Origin: Lachancea mirantina
Lineage: Eukaryota > Ascomycota > Saccharomycetes > Saccharomycetales > Saccharomycetaceae
Direction of reading: 5' to 3'
Length of the DNA: 64,000 nt
Assembly: GCA_900074745.1 (NCBI GenBank)
Contig: LT598469.1
Coordinates: forward strand, 434,001 to 498,000
Shown here piece by piece: positions 18,480 to 28,538 of this stretch. Numbering within the stretch: position 1 is the first letter of the stretch; each line of letters starts with the position of its first letter. Made by a program: the position numbers and the translations under genes. The notes under the pieces were generated by a model that was given only the letters and a program-made list of their open reading frames with translations, did no database searches and had not been told where the DNA came from.

Positions 18480-19847
18480 TTAGGGCTTTGCCAGGCTTGC
18501 TTGGAGTGCCAAAGGATCTGGGAAAGAACCACCCAAAGTGGTGTCGTCTTCGAGACATTGGACCTCGTGGAAGAAGCGTATGAATCTTAGCAAATTTGGG
18601 ATAACGACCTCGGATACGTCGTAACCCCATATGAGGTCTAGATGCTCGTGTCCAGGGATTTCAACATCGAAAACCTGTGTAGCAGGTAAATTGGCCTTCA
18701 TGACATTTATATCGACCAAAGAATCCGATCCCCCGTAGAGCAAAAGAACTGGGATTCGAATACTAGTTCTGGTCGGGAATGTGGTAATCATGTAGCTTCT
18801 GGTGGTATTCCAAGAATTGAGCATGATATCGTTTTCTTCAAACATCTGGAAGCTTTGAGCATGCAGGATCTGAAACCAATGAACTACGCATTTGACACTG
18901 GTGGTGGAATACAATTTCGCATACGAAGCCAGCTTCTGCTGCGGAGATATGTTGAGAGAGCGCCAATTGAACAGGATGCGGTTGGAAAGGTCGATGATTG
19001 TATTAAAAATGGTTGGATGCAGGGTTTTTTGCCAAAGGCTTGCTGAGGGCAGTAAGATGCGATTCCCGAAAAACAAGTACATGAGTGCGGGACTGGATTT
19101 GAGCAAAGAATCGAATATTCGGTTATGCAGTCCGCGAGGTGTCATGGCAGGCGAAATGGCCACGAATAAACTGATCTTGTCGTTAAGGTCCTCGCGTACG
19201 CTCAACGACGCAAACGTTTGCGCAGAACCTTGTGAGAATCCAATACAAATGAGCCGTTCGACGCCCGCATGCTGAAGAATAAACTCGATTGAGTTAGGGA
19301 TGTCGAAAAAGGCAAATTCGTCGATGGAAAAATCCCAAAATTCGTGCGACGCAGGTCGACGATGCAAATGTTGTGTCGAGTACTTGTTACCGCGATTGTT
19401 ACCCATCCAGACGTCGAATCCAAGATCATGCAACACTAGGGGCAAGTTTCGCTCACGCTCAGTGTTACACAGCCAAATATCAGAGCACATAAGCAAACCA
19501 TGGTGCAAATACACCACTTGTCCATTACTGGTTTCTGGCAAAGGTGCGATGCGGTGCACGGTCAGGAGATAGTCGTCTTCCGTGCGCACGATGTGATCTT
19601 CGATATCGACGCCGAAAACTTGACCCATTTCATGGATGTCTTTAGCATCGCGGAGCAAACGAGCTGCGTTCTCGTACGGGGTCGCAGGACGTTTAAACAC
19701 AAGGTTCAGCACGAACACGGCAGATTCACTCCACATTCGTGGGATAAGGTAAGGAATCAAAGAAAGAAGCTTCTCCACGTACACCAAGACGATAATAACG
19801 TAGTCTGTAAGGGTCAAACGACCCAGAAATGGCACATAAGAAGCCAT
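18480..19847 (-). CDS. TGL1: Steryl ester hydrolase Tgl1
   Basis: The 455-residue protein is an acid-lipase-type alpha/beta hydrolase that releases sterols from steryl esters on lipid droplets. A hydrophobic segment near the N-terminus (YVIIVLVYVEKLLSLIPYL, about 16-35) anchors it. The lid/oxyanion region reads VVYLHHGLLM, followed by WMGNNRGNKYS, and the nucleophile serine is in CIGFSQGSAQ (GxSxG). The late Asp is in LLLYGGSDSLVDI and the His in IPGHEHLDLIWG. S. cerevisiae Tgl1 is 548 residues; this one lacks much of the long tail but holds the whole catalytic domain. Neighbours CTK1 and SDH3 match YKL139W-YKL141W. Confidence 0.94.
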   Translation of the reverse strand: MASYVPFLGRLTLTDYVIIVLVYVEKLLSLIPYLIPRMWSESAVFVLNLVFKRPATPYENAARLLRDAKDIHEMGQVFGVDIEDHIVRTEDDYLLTVHRIAPLPETSNGQVVYLHHGLLMCSDIWLCNTERERNLPLVLHDLGFDVWMGNNRGNKYSTQHLHRRPASHEFWDFSIDEFAFFDIPNSIEFILQHAGVERLICIGFSQGSAQTFASLSVREDLNDKISLFVAISPAMTPRGLHNRIFDSLLKSSPALMYLFFGNRILLPSASLWQKTLHPTIFNTIIDLSNRILFNWRSLNISPQQKLASYAKLYSTTSVKCVVHWFQILHAQSFQMFEENDIMLNSWNTTRSYMITTFPTRTSIRIPVLLLYGGSDSLVDINVMKANLPATQVFDVEIPGHEHLDLIWGYDVSEVVIPNLLRFIRFFHEVQCLEDDTTLGGSFPDPLALQASLAKP

Positions 19848-20223
19848 TGTACCCCTGTAAACGATATGAGACCAAAACCGAACGTTAACAGAACGCCAAA
19901 GGGACGTTTGGGGGCTCTTTCAAAAGCTGAAATTTTCTTTGTCACGGTTAGCAGACTCCCGTTAATTAACTGGGTTTCTGGATGCCGTTTCTGTCCAAAT
20001 GAGCGTCAGATTTTTAAGGTTCCTTTGAGATGCCCTGTCTTTCAAGAATATAAATTTCAGTAAGCTAATATATATGTTCTGAAACCTATAGAAAAGCCAA
20101 AGATGTGAAACTTAGCGACACGTAGCGACACGTAGCGAAGCCAATACGAACATCAAGTCTTTGTTTAGTATAAATAGAGGGGTTTTCAATGCCAGTTGTC
20201 GAAAAAATCCGAGTTCGCCCGGT
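19848..20223. other. Intergenic: TGL1 promoter and SDH3 3' flank
   Basis: This 376-bp gap holds the TGL1 promoter, transcribed leftward, and the end of SDH3. Near 20115-20143 the decamer GCGACACGTA is repeated in tandem with a decayed third copy. There is nothing else I can name. Confidence 0.5.
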
Positions 20224-20763
20224 TTACTGGGCGAAAAGATAGGTACCAACGACCGCAGTGAACGCTAGCACGGCATAGCCGGTAGAGTAGACTCCCTTGA
20301 GCGACAAGGCTTTACCGGCGTCCCAGATCAAGTGCCTGATACCGTTGCTAAAGTGGAATGCCAACAAGTAAGCACCGGAACCCTTGAGCGTGATGTCTGC
20401 CCATTTGGGCACCTTTTCATGGTAGTATTGCGCGAGTTTGTCCGTAGTGAGACCCAAGCCAAAGAGCGTGGACACGCCGAACGCGATCACGACCCCAAAG
20501 AAGCCAAAGCCGAGGAAAACACCGGTGACACGGTGCAGAGACGACAAGTACCATGTGAGTTGAGGCTGGTAGATGGTGAGATGGGGCGAAACGGGCCTAT
20601 GCTTACGCTGTGCGACCAGAACTTGTTCTGCTTCGTCGACAGAGGTCTTGATCGTCGTCATGTTGCGACGAGGTACAAGGCGAGCCGCGCACCGGCGAGC
20701 CGCATGCTGGATTGGGGAGCTCCAAAGGGCACTTCTAGTGTTCAGTCCGACCAGCGTGAGCAT
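20224..20763 (-). CDS. SDH3: Succinate dehydrogenase cytochrome b subunit Sdh3
   Basis: The 179-residue protein is the larger membrane anchor of respiratory complex II in the inner mitochondrial membrane. After an Arg-rich presequence (~45 residues) come [26 protein letters not shown], the signature of the quinone-binding end of helix I, three hydrophobic segments, and [17 protein letters not shown] with the conserved His of the heme/quinone region. It is the pre-duplication counterpart of SDH3 (YKL141W) and SHH3 (YMR118C). It sits at the point where both S. cerevisiae series meet. The ATG at 20761-20763 is the first Met and gives a normal presequence. Confidence 0.95.
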   Translation of the reverse strand: MLTLVGLNTRSALWSSPIQHAARRCAARLVPRRNMTTIKTSVDEAEQVLVAQRKHRPVSPHLTIYQPQLTWYLSSLHRVTGVFLGFGFFGVVIAFGVSTLFGLGLTTDKLAQYYHEKVPKWADITLKGSGAYLLAFHFSNGIRHLIWDAGKALSLKGVYSTGYAVLAFTAVVGTYLFAQ

Positions 20764-21015
20764 TGTGTTTGAGGGATCTTGAGTTCTTCCGTAAATGCGC
20801 TTTGCTGTTGCCTCGTTAGCAGCGGTGTATATCTTAAACCGCTTCCTTCGTGTGCAACTGTTTTATACCGGTGTTGTCAGGTTCGCGGATCGGGGGAACT
20901 TGCGCAGCCGGAGTCGGATCCGACTACAGGAGCTTGGTTTGGAGTGTTTAGGCCGGGCAACGGCACGGTTGCGGAAAAAACAGGCACGTGACGTGTCACA
21001 CCACGTGACCATTGA

Positions 21016-21687
21016 CTACTCCATCTCGGCCAGCACGTCCTTGAGACGTCGCATAAGTGCGATTTCTTCGGGTCCCACAGCCGTGGGGGCGACGCCGACC
21101 GTCTTGTCCGATGTTTCGGTGGCTTCGCGGCTGTCGCGTTTACGTCGTTTCGAACTGCTCACTAGCAGCGAATTGAGCGGGGGAAACCCGTCAGCGCGCA
21201 ACGCGGTGCACTGTCCAACGCGCTGTGCTGCACGCATGGAGACACCCGCTGCGCTGGTGTCGCTTGGGAAAAGATCGAGCGTAGGAGAATCGCGAGCGCT
21301 GGCCGTATCGCATGACTCCGCCATGGACTCGGCCTCCAACGGCACCCTGGTTGGGGCCCCGGGCGCCGTTCCGGGCACAGCACCAGACGCTGCACCCGGC
21401 TCTGCTTCAGGTGCGAGCAGACGCGCGTACGCATCGATATCCTGCCGCAGACGGGCGACGACACTCTTAAGCTTGGCGTTTTCCTGGCGCACCGCATTGT
21501 ATTCGTTCTGGAGTTGCTCGTTTTCCAGCTCGCGCTGCCGTCGCCGATGGTCACGTTCCTCCTTTGTGAGCGGCGTACGGCGCGCCTTGCCCTCGGGCGG
21601 GTGTTCGTCGCGCGGAGCGCGATCGAACACCCATTGCTCGGACGTGATGATGCGCTGTTGATGCGATCCGGACGGTTCTGCGCCCAT
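21016..21687 (-). CDS. MRP8: Coiled-coil protein, probable Mrp8 counterpart
   Basis: The ATG at 21685-21687 gives a 223-residue protein; the frame is open further upstream but without ATG. Residues ~37-90 form a basic, then leucine/asparagine-heptad coiled coil (RRTPLTKEERDHRRRQRELE, then QLQNEYNAVRQENAKLKSVV), resembling a degenerate bZIP. The rest is low complexity (Ala, Pro, Ser, Glu) with a second basic patch SSKRRKRDS and a short C-terminal helix. It follows TGL1-SDH3 in the position of S. cerevisiae MRP8 (YKL142W, 219 residues), a protein of unknown function once thought mitochondrial-ribosomal. The symbol therefore rests on position and size rather than on a sequence match I can quote. 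The gene is GC-rich. It could instead be an unrelated bZIP-like factor. Confidence 0.55.
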   Translation of the reverse strand: MGAEPSGSHQQRIITSEQWVFDRAPRDEHPPEGKARRTPLTKEERDHRRRQRELENEQLQNEYNAVRQENAKLKSVVARLRQDIDAYARLLAPEAEPGAASGAVPGTAPGAPTRVPLEAESMAESCDTASARDSPTLDLFPSDTSAAGVSMRAAQRVGQCTALRADGFPPLNSLLVSSSKRRKRDSREATETSDKTVGVAPTAVGPEEIALMRRLKDVLAEME

Positions 21688-22379
21688 GGACTGCGGGGCG
21701 TGTATTTGGAGGGGAGACGAGGCGAAAAGGGACTTGGCAGAAAGCCGTTGATGGACGACGGCCTCTCTGCAGTAGCAAAGTCGCTTGGCGCTCTCCGCGT
21801 TCAATTAAAGCCATGCCACGACCAACGGCGCGGAGCAACCGTGTCACGTGCGGAGTGCTGTCGTAGTTAACGGCTGCCAGGTGTCACGTGATGTCCCTCG
21901 GAGAACCCCGCTCCGGTTCACGTCGGCGGCTAAATCTGGTGACCAAACTGGGTGAAGCCGAAGTCGCCAAGGTGTTCTCATTTGTTAGAGTTGCTCTAGT
22001 CTTGCTCCAGCCTTGCTCCGGTTCGCTGCTTCTGTCGAAATTCAGCGGTTCTCGTTTCGAAAGTAGATCAAAATCTGACATCAAGTTCCCCTGGAGCGAA
22101 AACAAGTTGTACTGAAGGACTGATCTGGTATGCCTTTGGTGAGGACGACGTCAGTGAAGATGACAATGACGATTCTGACGAAGATGATGCACGGGGTTGC
22201 GGGAGGAACTAGGCGGGCACTGGCAAATGCGCCCTAATATACGCGCCGAAACGCCCATTGGTGGATATGAGTCGTGTGTCTTGCACCCTACGGCGACGAT
22301 TGTTTGGGCTTGGTAGCTTGGAGCTGCGTAGCTTGTTCTTATGTTTTGGTGGTGTTGTTAAGGATGGAAAGATGGAAAG

Positions 22380-22404
22380 ATATATATATATATATATATA
22401 TATA
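22380..22404. repeat. TA dinucleotide microsatellite, about 12 units
   Basis: An uninterrupted alternating A/T run lies in an AT-rich part of the gene-poor island, downstream of a GATGGAAA direct repeat. Length is likely polymorphic. Confidence 0.9.
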
Positions 22405-23017
22405 CAGATAATTAAATAATATACACACAGTATAAACAAGGTACACAGGTAGATATACAAATTTGTTAAACATGAGTAAGCACTGTTGCGGTGCAGTGAT
22501 ATCTCTTTTGCTGTTTTTCAGCATTTCTCCGGTCTTGCCAAGTTTCAATCTTGTATAGGTAGGAGTATGTAGAGGTAAGTATCTAGAAAAGTATCTAAAT
22601 AATGTCTTATACCAGATACACGATCAAAAAATAGATGGATACACAAAGGGCCCTTAGGTCCCCAAGCGGCATCCTTAAACGGCATCTTTCTTCTATTCTA
22701 TGTGGACTGCTCTCTCTGTAGACAAGCCAAGCTCATCAGGCTGACAACGGCAGGTGATTAGCCAATTCAGAGGAGATTTTTCCGAAAAGCTACCAGAAGA
22801 TGTGAAAGAGAGGAAGCGCGCAACGGTGCATTAGCAAAACGGCTCAGCTGTGCACATTGCAGTGTGAGCTTTTGGAGTAGGCTACATCTTCGTTATGTCG
22901 GAAAAAGAGGAAACGGCTAGGCACCTGAACAAGCTTGCGGTAGATGAAAAACTCTCTCAGCAGTTAAAAAGCTGCAGGAAGGTGTACGGAAGACCGCAAA
23001 GTAATGAAAAATTCTTG

Positions 23018-23180
23018 AGGTTTACCAGCCTCGGTGGTAGGCAGGTTCTTAAATTGTTCGCTTAGTTCGTTCATAGTTGAGTTTGATAAGAAGCAAGTTA
23101 GGTATTGAGTATTGACATACCTCCGTGGCTAAATTGGCACCATGTCCACTCTAACTTTCATCGTATCTTCTCCTTTACAC
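23018..23180 (-). repeat. Relic repeat copy C (inverted)
   Basis: Read on the minus strand, this 163-bp segment aligns with copies A and B: a TATA-like start, then AGCCACGGAG, an ACTCAA-containing leader, and a short coding-like start with the pattern L-S-E-Q-F-K-N-L. It looks like the 5' end (promoter, leader, first ~19 codons) of a dispersed gene or element. The family is not identified; a retroelement 5' end is possible. The copy is fragmentary. Confidence 0.6.
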
Positions 23181-24267
23181 AATGATATCTGTTCATTTGA
23201 TATCTTAACTCTGGAATAATAGTTATCAAAAATCTTCTTGCTTTTCGACAGTTTTTGAGATGAGGCGGCAATCTCGTTGCTCATCATCGACATCTCTTGT
23301 GGTTCGAGACCTTTCTGTAGATACGCGTGCGAATCAATAATGAGCTATGTCTTATTCTGTCATCATGATCACGTGCTCGTGAGTTCTGGATAATGCACCT
23401 TGATGATGCTTCTTGCTAGCTCCTTCCAACAATAGCAATATCTGGTGTATTAACTGCTTGGACCGAATTGAGAATCCCTGCATTTCAATTTATGGGTTGC
23501 TTGTAAAGATATTGAGTTTGACATAGGTGGTTAGTGCTGTGAAGCGGTTGGATAAAGTCACGTGATCCGCACGACAGGCTCGACTGGAGTCTAGAGAGCA
23601 CTAGAGCATAATCGATGGAGAGCCCGCGATACTACTAGAGTTTGAGAGCTGGCATCATTGGATATTGCTCTCTTTTCACATCCTCGGAATTGATAGTTCG
23701 TGATCTGGGGTTGTAGGTATCACGTGATCACCATGACAGAATTGGGGGTGGGCGAAGACCATCCATAGGGTATAACTCATCAGGTGTGTTAGGGCGAGCT
23801 CGCGGAGACAGGGCATACTATTATTGTCGATTACAGGAGTATCATACCATGAATGGAAATGGTATCGCATGTGACGTACAGAAGGAGACGAGGTGCGAAG
23901 TCGTTGAAGGGCCTTCGCAACGGTTAACACTGCCGGGGTTGGCCATAAAGCTGGCTTTAATGGCAGCACCGTTTGAGAAATATCAGCGCAGGCAGCAGAT
24001 CACCTTGTTGAACGGCGAAAGTGAGGAGGTGATGTCGTCCACTTTAAGCTCTCACGTGACCGCGACGACAGAATAACGTAGGAAGATCGAAAGAACGATT
24101 AGCGTTTCGTAGGGGCATTGGAAGCTCAAACGATTCCAGTGATGGTCATGGTGTTGTCACACCCCGTAATAACACCAAGAGTGACCTAATAGGTGACGTA
24201 ATGATGACTCACCGTCAATGTTAGAGAAAGTAACGCATTCCGAAATTGGGACAATGTTACAGGAATT

Positions 24268-24433
24268 GTATAAAAGGAGCTGATATGGCCAGGATTGTAG
24301 TGGTCATGGTCTCAAGATAGCCACGGAGAGATATTTGTACTCAACACCTTATCAGTTTTATTTTTAAGATCAACTACGAACGAATTAAATGAGGAGTTCC
24401 GAAATCTATCAACGACCGACACCGGTTTACCTC
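24268..24433 (+). repeat. Relic repeat copy A
   Basis: A 166-bp segment starts at a TATAAAAG box and is directly repeated by copy B with a period of about 178 bp. Shared landmarks are the TATA box, CACGGAGAGATAT, TACTCAA, TTAAGATCAA and the coding-like start L-[SN]-E-[QE]-F-[KR]-N-L. It is fragmentary; nothing recognisable follows it before copy B begins. Confidence 0.65.
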
Positions 24434-24445
24434 GACACAAGAATA

Positions 24446-24610
24446 GTATAAAAGGCGACGATATGATCAGGACTAGACTATTCATTTTCTCGAGATAAAT
24501 ACGGAGAGATATAAATACTCAATCTCTAACTTACCTCATTATTAAGATCAATTATGACCGACTTGAGCGAACAATTCAAGAACTTATCGGCCACCGACAA
24601 TGATAAACCT
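24446..24610 (+). repeat. Relic repeat copy B
   Basis: A 165-bp segment starts at a TATAAAAG box and is the tandem partner of copy A. The two share the leader and the first ~19 codons of a small coding-like start, with many silent differences. Downstream sequence is not recognisable. It is fragmentary. Confidence 0.65.
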
Positions 24611-25465
24611 TAAAACTTATTATGCTTTCTTAAACCAGTATTGGTCGAATGGTACCAGTTGCCTGAACTCGAATCGATTTGCGCGGTCGCGGGCCTTCTC
24701 ATAATAAGCGATCTGAAGTACACATAACACACGTAACGCTAACAAACGAGAGTATACACTCACAGTAAAAAATGCCCACGTTAATCTATGCGGCTCAGGG
24801 CACTCTAAAGAGTACGCTGAAAGGTGGGGGCGAACAGCTCACTGACCTTGTACATATTGAAATACCGGTGATTTTGATACACAATACACAGCGAAGCGCA
24901 CAGTACTACAAAACACACCAAAAGAGGTCCTTCAGAGAGCGAAATACTAAGATCAAAGCTCACAATACACTCACCAGCTCGCCGACAACACCGTTTACCG
25001 AGGTCACGTGACAAACGTATATAAAGTCTAAGCGACATCTTCCGTCAACAAAACACCCTGAAAAGCGCTCCGTGTCGCATTAAAAGGGCTTTAGAAGCCT
25101 TTCTAGAGCAGTTTATCGTTGAAACACACCCACAAAGGCGCAAAATCCGTAGGAAACCACCTCGAACACCCCAGGCGCCCTGAAAGACCTGAAACTGCAG
25201 AAAAAAGCCACAGGGCCCGCAAAAGCCAGCTCTAACGGCGGGAGGATTTTCAAAAGAATCAGTATGTCCAAAGCTTGTTAAACTCTGCCAAAGCTTGTCA
25301 AGTCGTGCAAAACACGTGATAGTATCATAGGGTACGGAAAACCTCCGACCATAGACAATCTACCATTGGCAAAACTCCCTGAGAAACCCAACTCAACACC
25401 ACCATCACAACTCTTTAAGGCGCGAGCCACTGGACTCATCGCATAGTTACAAAGCGTTCCAACGG

Positions 25466-26149
25466 ATGTGGTCTTATCTGTTTGGCGGTGGCACTGCGAC
25501 CAAAGGCAAAGATGCGCCTAAGAAAGCGATCTTGGACCTTCGGGAACATATCACACTTTTGAACAAGAAACAAGCGCATTTGCAAACGCAAGTGAGTTCG
25601 CAAGAGCAAATCGCGCGCCAGTTGTTGGGCAAGAGCAACAAGACCGGTGCGAAAAATGCCCTCAAGCGTAAGAAGACGTACGAGTCTCAACTCGCCAAGA
25701 TAGAGGCTCAAATAGATTCGATGGAACAACAGTTGCATTCGATCGAATCTGCAAATTTGAACCTTGAAACGATGCGCGCAATGAAACAAGGCGCTTCGGC
25801 GATGAAATCCATTCACAAGGGTATGGACATCGATAAAGTGGATGAAACCATGGACGAAATCCGTGAACAAGTGGAGCTCGGCGAAGAGATTTCTGATGCC
25901 ATTTCACGCCCGCTTTACGCAGGTGCAGACGTCGACGAGGACGAATTGGACGAAGAATTGCAAGCCCTTGCACAAGAATCGGTCAAACAGGAAGTGGTAC
26001 AGCCGCAAAGGTTGCCCTCGGTTCCAATGGACTCGCTTGCCGAGCACCAGACTGGCGAGCACGAACGTGCAACCCCCGAGGAAGAAGAAGAAGAAGAGGA
26101 CGAGGACGAAAGAGCATTGCGGGAATTACAGGCAGAAATGGGTCTGTAA
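25466..26149 (+). CDS. SNF7: ESCRT-III core subunit Snf7
   Basis: The 227-residue charged protein is the main polymer-forming ESCRT-III subunit, acting in endosomal sorting and in Rim101 signalling. It begins MWSYLFG (the N-terminal membrane-inserting helix), has the conserved long basic hairpin ([40 protein letters not shown]), the block [16 protein letters not shown], and the acidic second half [25 protein letters not shown]. The C-terminus [14 protein letters not shown] is the MIT-interacting motif for Vps4. In S. cerevisiae it is YLR025W, beside SED5 (YLR026C), as here. VPS20, which nucleates Snf7, is also in this window at 39.6 kb, and so is RIM8. Confidence 0.97.
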   Translation: MWSYLFGGGTATKGKDAPKKAILDLREHITLLNKKQAHLQTQVSSQEQIARQLLGKSNKTGAKNALKRKKTYESQLAKIEAQIDSMEQQLHSIESANLNLETMRAMKQGASAMKSIHKGMDIDKVDETMDEIREQVELGEEISDAISRPLYAGADVDEDELDEELQALAQESVKQEVVQPQRLPSVPMDSLAEHQTGEHERATPEEEEEEEDEDERALRELQAEMGL

Positions 26150-26369
26150 TTTGCGGGGAAGAGTAAAAGTCCCAATTTCGATTCCTTCGGGAGTCTTGGC
26201 CTGGCAGCGTCAGGCGACGCCAGGTGCCACGAGATACTGCGAGGTATCGTTATCCCACCGCTTGGTTGCTGCTGGCTCAGTTCCGGGTTTATTTCTACAC
26301 GTTCCGTACCGTGACGGTAAGGTTTATCTAATAGATGTAGAGAGTAGTATACACATGAAGCACCTTTTT

Positions 26370-27281
26370 TCAATTAACCAGGACCCATACCAAAAAGAAC
26401 ACAAACAAAACGGCGAAAATTTTGGCCGCAAGCCACCGGTTACTGCTCACACGATCAAAATATTTGAGCAATTCCCGCTGTGCTCCTGACACGTTCAAAT
26501 CGATGTCTTCAACGTTTGCATCGATTCGTTGGATCACTTCACCTTGTTCCTGAACCATATGCGCCAATTGTTGAAATAAATTCCCGACTTCTTGGATCGT
26601 CGATTCGATGGTTTCGACAGCCCGGTTTCTTTCCTGCAGATACGCGGATGATGCATTCTGTTCTTCCATCAATAGCAATGACGAGTCCTGGGGCATAGCC
26701 AATTGTTCCCCCGACGCAGATTCTTCTACTACCGACGACATAAACGGATTGGCACTGTTGTAACTCTGCGGTGCTACCGTTTGTTGGGTATGGCCCGCGG
26801 TGGCATCCTCGGACAGCGCACTCAGTTTTTCCCATCGATCTTTGTTGGCGAGTTCCAATCGCTGCCGTTGTTCCAGTACGCTCTTGAAGTCCCCACTGAT
26901 GTTTTTCATCTTAGTGTTCAAGAGGTTCATCACATTCTTGGAGTGTTGCATGGGTAATGTCACAGATCCGTTGTTCCCGAGCTTACTGAGCTCTATCAGA
27001 CTTTGTTCAATAACATAAATCTTACGTTTTATCACAAACGTAAGTTCTGCAATTTCGACTGGATTATCGTTAAACATGGGCTTTTTTTTCGCCAGTTCTG
27101 CCAATTTGCCCAGCAATTGCGCAGTGGACGCGATATCATGTGCTATTACGGACGCCTTTTGCTGAAACTCGGATTTTTGTCCAGGAGTTCGACGTTGTTG
27201 TCTCGTTTGATGCCCTTTCTGTTTTTTAACGTATGTATGAACCGAATGTTGGAATTCTGTTGTGCGGTCTCGTATGTTCAT
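26370..27281 (-). CDS. SED5: Golgi Qa-SNARE Sed5
   Basis: The 303-residue syntaxin-type SNARE mediates fusion at the cis-Golgi. The N-terminal MNIRDRTTEFQ is the short peptide that binds Sly1. A helical Habc region follows (about 45-190). The SNARE motif is at about 215-270 (YLQERNRAVETIESTIQEVG, with the central Q in QLAHMVQEQGEVIQRIDANV), and a C-terminal anchor WLAAKIFAVLFVFFLVWVLV ends the protein. S. cerevisiae Sed5 is 340 residues, the difference being in the linker. It is convergent with SNF7 (220 bp apart). In S. cerevisiae AAT2 is the next gene; here a transporter gene intervenes. Confidence 0.96.
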   Translation of the reverse strand: MNIRDRTTEFQHSVHTYVKKQKGHQTRQQRRTPGQKSEFQQKASVIAHDIASTAQLLGKLAELAKKKPMFNDNPVEIAELTFVIKRKIYVIEQSLIELSKLGNNGSVTLPMQHSKNVMNLLNTKMKNISGDFKSVLEQRQRLELANKDRWEKLSALSEDATAGHTQQTVAPQSYNSANPFMSSVVEESASGEQLAMPQDSSLLLMEEQNASSAYLQERNRAVETIESTIQEVGNLFQQLAHMVQEQGEVIQRIDANVEDIDLNVSGAQRELLKYFDRVSSNRWLAAKIFAVLFVFFLVWVLVN

Positions 27282-28538
27282 GATGTATTTGAAAGGCTTT
27301 TCTCTCTTTTAATCTGTCCCGAATCTTACTTTATGTACCCCGTACCCCTCGTGAAGCTCTTTATAAGGTGTTCGTTCTCAGTCTTTGGTGATTGTTTGTT
27401 GAGTTTCTAGAGATAGATTATCATTATTTCGATATAATGTCAATCTCGAAAAGGACAAGCCATGCAGAAGATGAAACACCACAAAAGAAGGTATTCTGCC
27501 GAATAAAAAGAGGCAGAAATATTTTTCAAATTAATGTATGAAATTTTGGATGTCTAAAGCTGGAAATTGGGCTCTTTTATGATAAGAATTGAGGACATTA
27601 CTATCCAAACAAAGCAAAACGTGACAAATTGAAACAGTAGAGTAGAACAGCTTGACAAGGACCATTAGACCGAGCACATACGACTGGAAATCGTTTTAGA
27701 TTATTCTGGACATTTTCTGATATTTAGTAGTGAAATCTGCGTCCTTTTACGGTGGTAATTGGGCAAGTTCTTAAATGCATAAGAATCCAACACGGGCGAG
27801 CGAAAACGATTAGTGAACAGGCAGCGTGGAAAAGCATAAAAATGAATATTAAGTGGAAAGATACGATTTGGCACTTAGTTCCGATTAGTGTAGGAGTGTT
27901 TGGGAAATCGGAGTCTCCTCACGATGGAAATTGGGCATCTTTCAAGAGAAACACCGCCGAGGCACACGCACGCCAGAAGTCCTTTAATGGACATACTTTT
28001 ACTGCATTATTTCTTGCTTGACACCGCGTTCAGGCGCTATGAGCCTTTTTTAATTCTGCCCTCTACACGCATGCTTTTATAGTCCAGAACACTTGGTCTT
28101 AATATATGGAACATTTGAAGTATCCAAGAAAGATTTGGGATCAAGAGAATTCTTTTAGAGGCATAACGAAGCACTCAATACGCTGGTGGCGTTTCTGAAC
28201 CGTTTCTCCAACAACGCCATACTCTGCTCGAAGGATACTCAGAAGGTTCTCAGAAAACCTGAACTATTCAAAATCAAGACATTTGACTGTTTACTCACAC
28301 TACCGTTGTATTCAGGCTAAGAGTTCGAGTTCAAAGCCCTATACAAGTCAACTTTCAATGTTTGATCGATCTTTGACTATCTCGCAAAAACGTTATCAAT
28401 CGGATTATACCATTTGGTTGCAACCATTGAAAAGATATTTAAGACTCAAACCTGAATTTTAATCGTTTGACTGTATCTGGACGAACTTGTGCAAGAAAAA
28501 CAATCTGATCCCCTCGTCGCTGCGTCGTTGTATCATTG
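27282..28538. other. Divergent intergenic region SED5/transporter gene
   Basis: This 1.26-kb gap holds the SED5 promoter (left) and the transporter promoter (right). A 34-codon frame starting at 27437 and an 89-codon frame over 27752-28021 show no family resemblance. The phrase AATTGGGC recurs three times (about 27563, 27756 and 27929), each time readable as G-N-W-A, which may be chance. No RNA gene is seen. Confidence 0.45.

Larger units (their letters stand above)
21688..25465. other. Gene-poor 3.8-kb island at a synteny break
   Basis: This is the longest stretch without a recognisable gene. It joins the YKL/YMR block (ending at the MRP8-like gene) to the YLR025-027 block. It holds a TA microsatellite, three fragments of one repeat family, eight CACGTG sites (two more lie just to the left), a Gcn4 site TGACTCA at 24205-24211, and TATA boxes near 24269, 24447 and 25020. 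Several short frames (e.g. 23786-24076, 24772-25011) show no family resemblance. No point centromere (CDEI, AT-rich CDEII, CDEIII with CCGAA core in order) was found. Confidence 0.6.

Noticed and set aside
22001-22212. Open stretch ending in an Asp/Glu-rich tail (VSEDDNDDSDEDDAR) just right of the MRP8-like gene
   Set aside because: It resembles the acidic end of a nucleolar-type protein but has no ATG and no other recognisable sequence. It could be a gene relic; I cannot support it.
22895-23065. 56-codon plus-strand frame with a Lys/Glu-rich start
   Set aside because: It overlaps the opposite strand of relic repeat copy C and most of it is explained by that repeat.
23180-23330. Minus-strand ATG frame of about 54 codons just upstream of relic copy C
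   Set aside because: Its end coincides with the repeat's leader block, and no family resemblance was found. It is probably chance.
21688-25465. Possible point centromere, given many CACGTG (CDEI-like) sites
   Set aside because: No CDEI is followed by an 80-160 bp run of very AT-rich DNA and a CDEIII with the central CCGAA in the right place; TTTCCGAAAAG near 22787 lacks the flanking order.
27437-28021. Short frames in the SED5/transporter gap and three G-N-W-A phrases
   Set aside because: The AATTGGGC recurrences are short, in unrelated contexts, and do not extend into a longer alignment.
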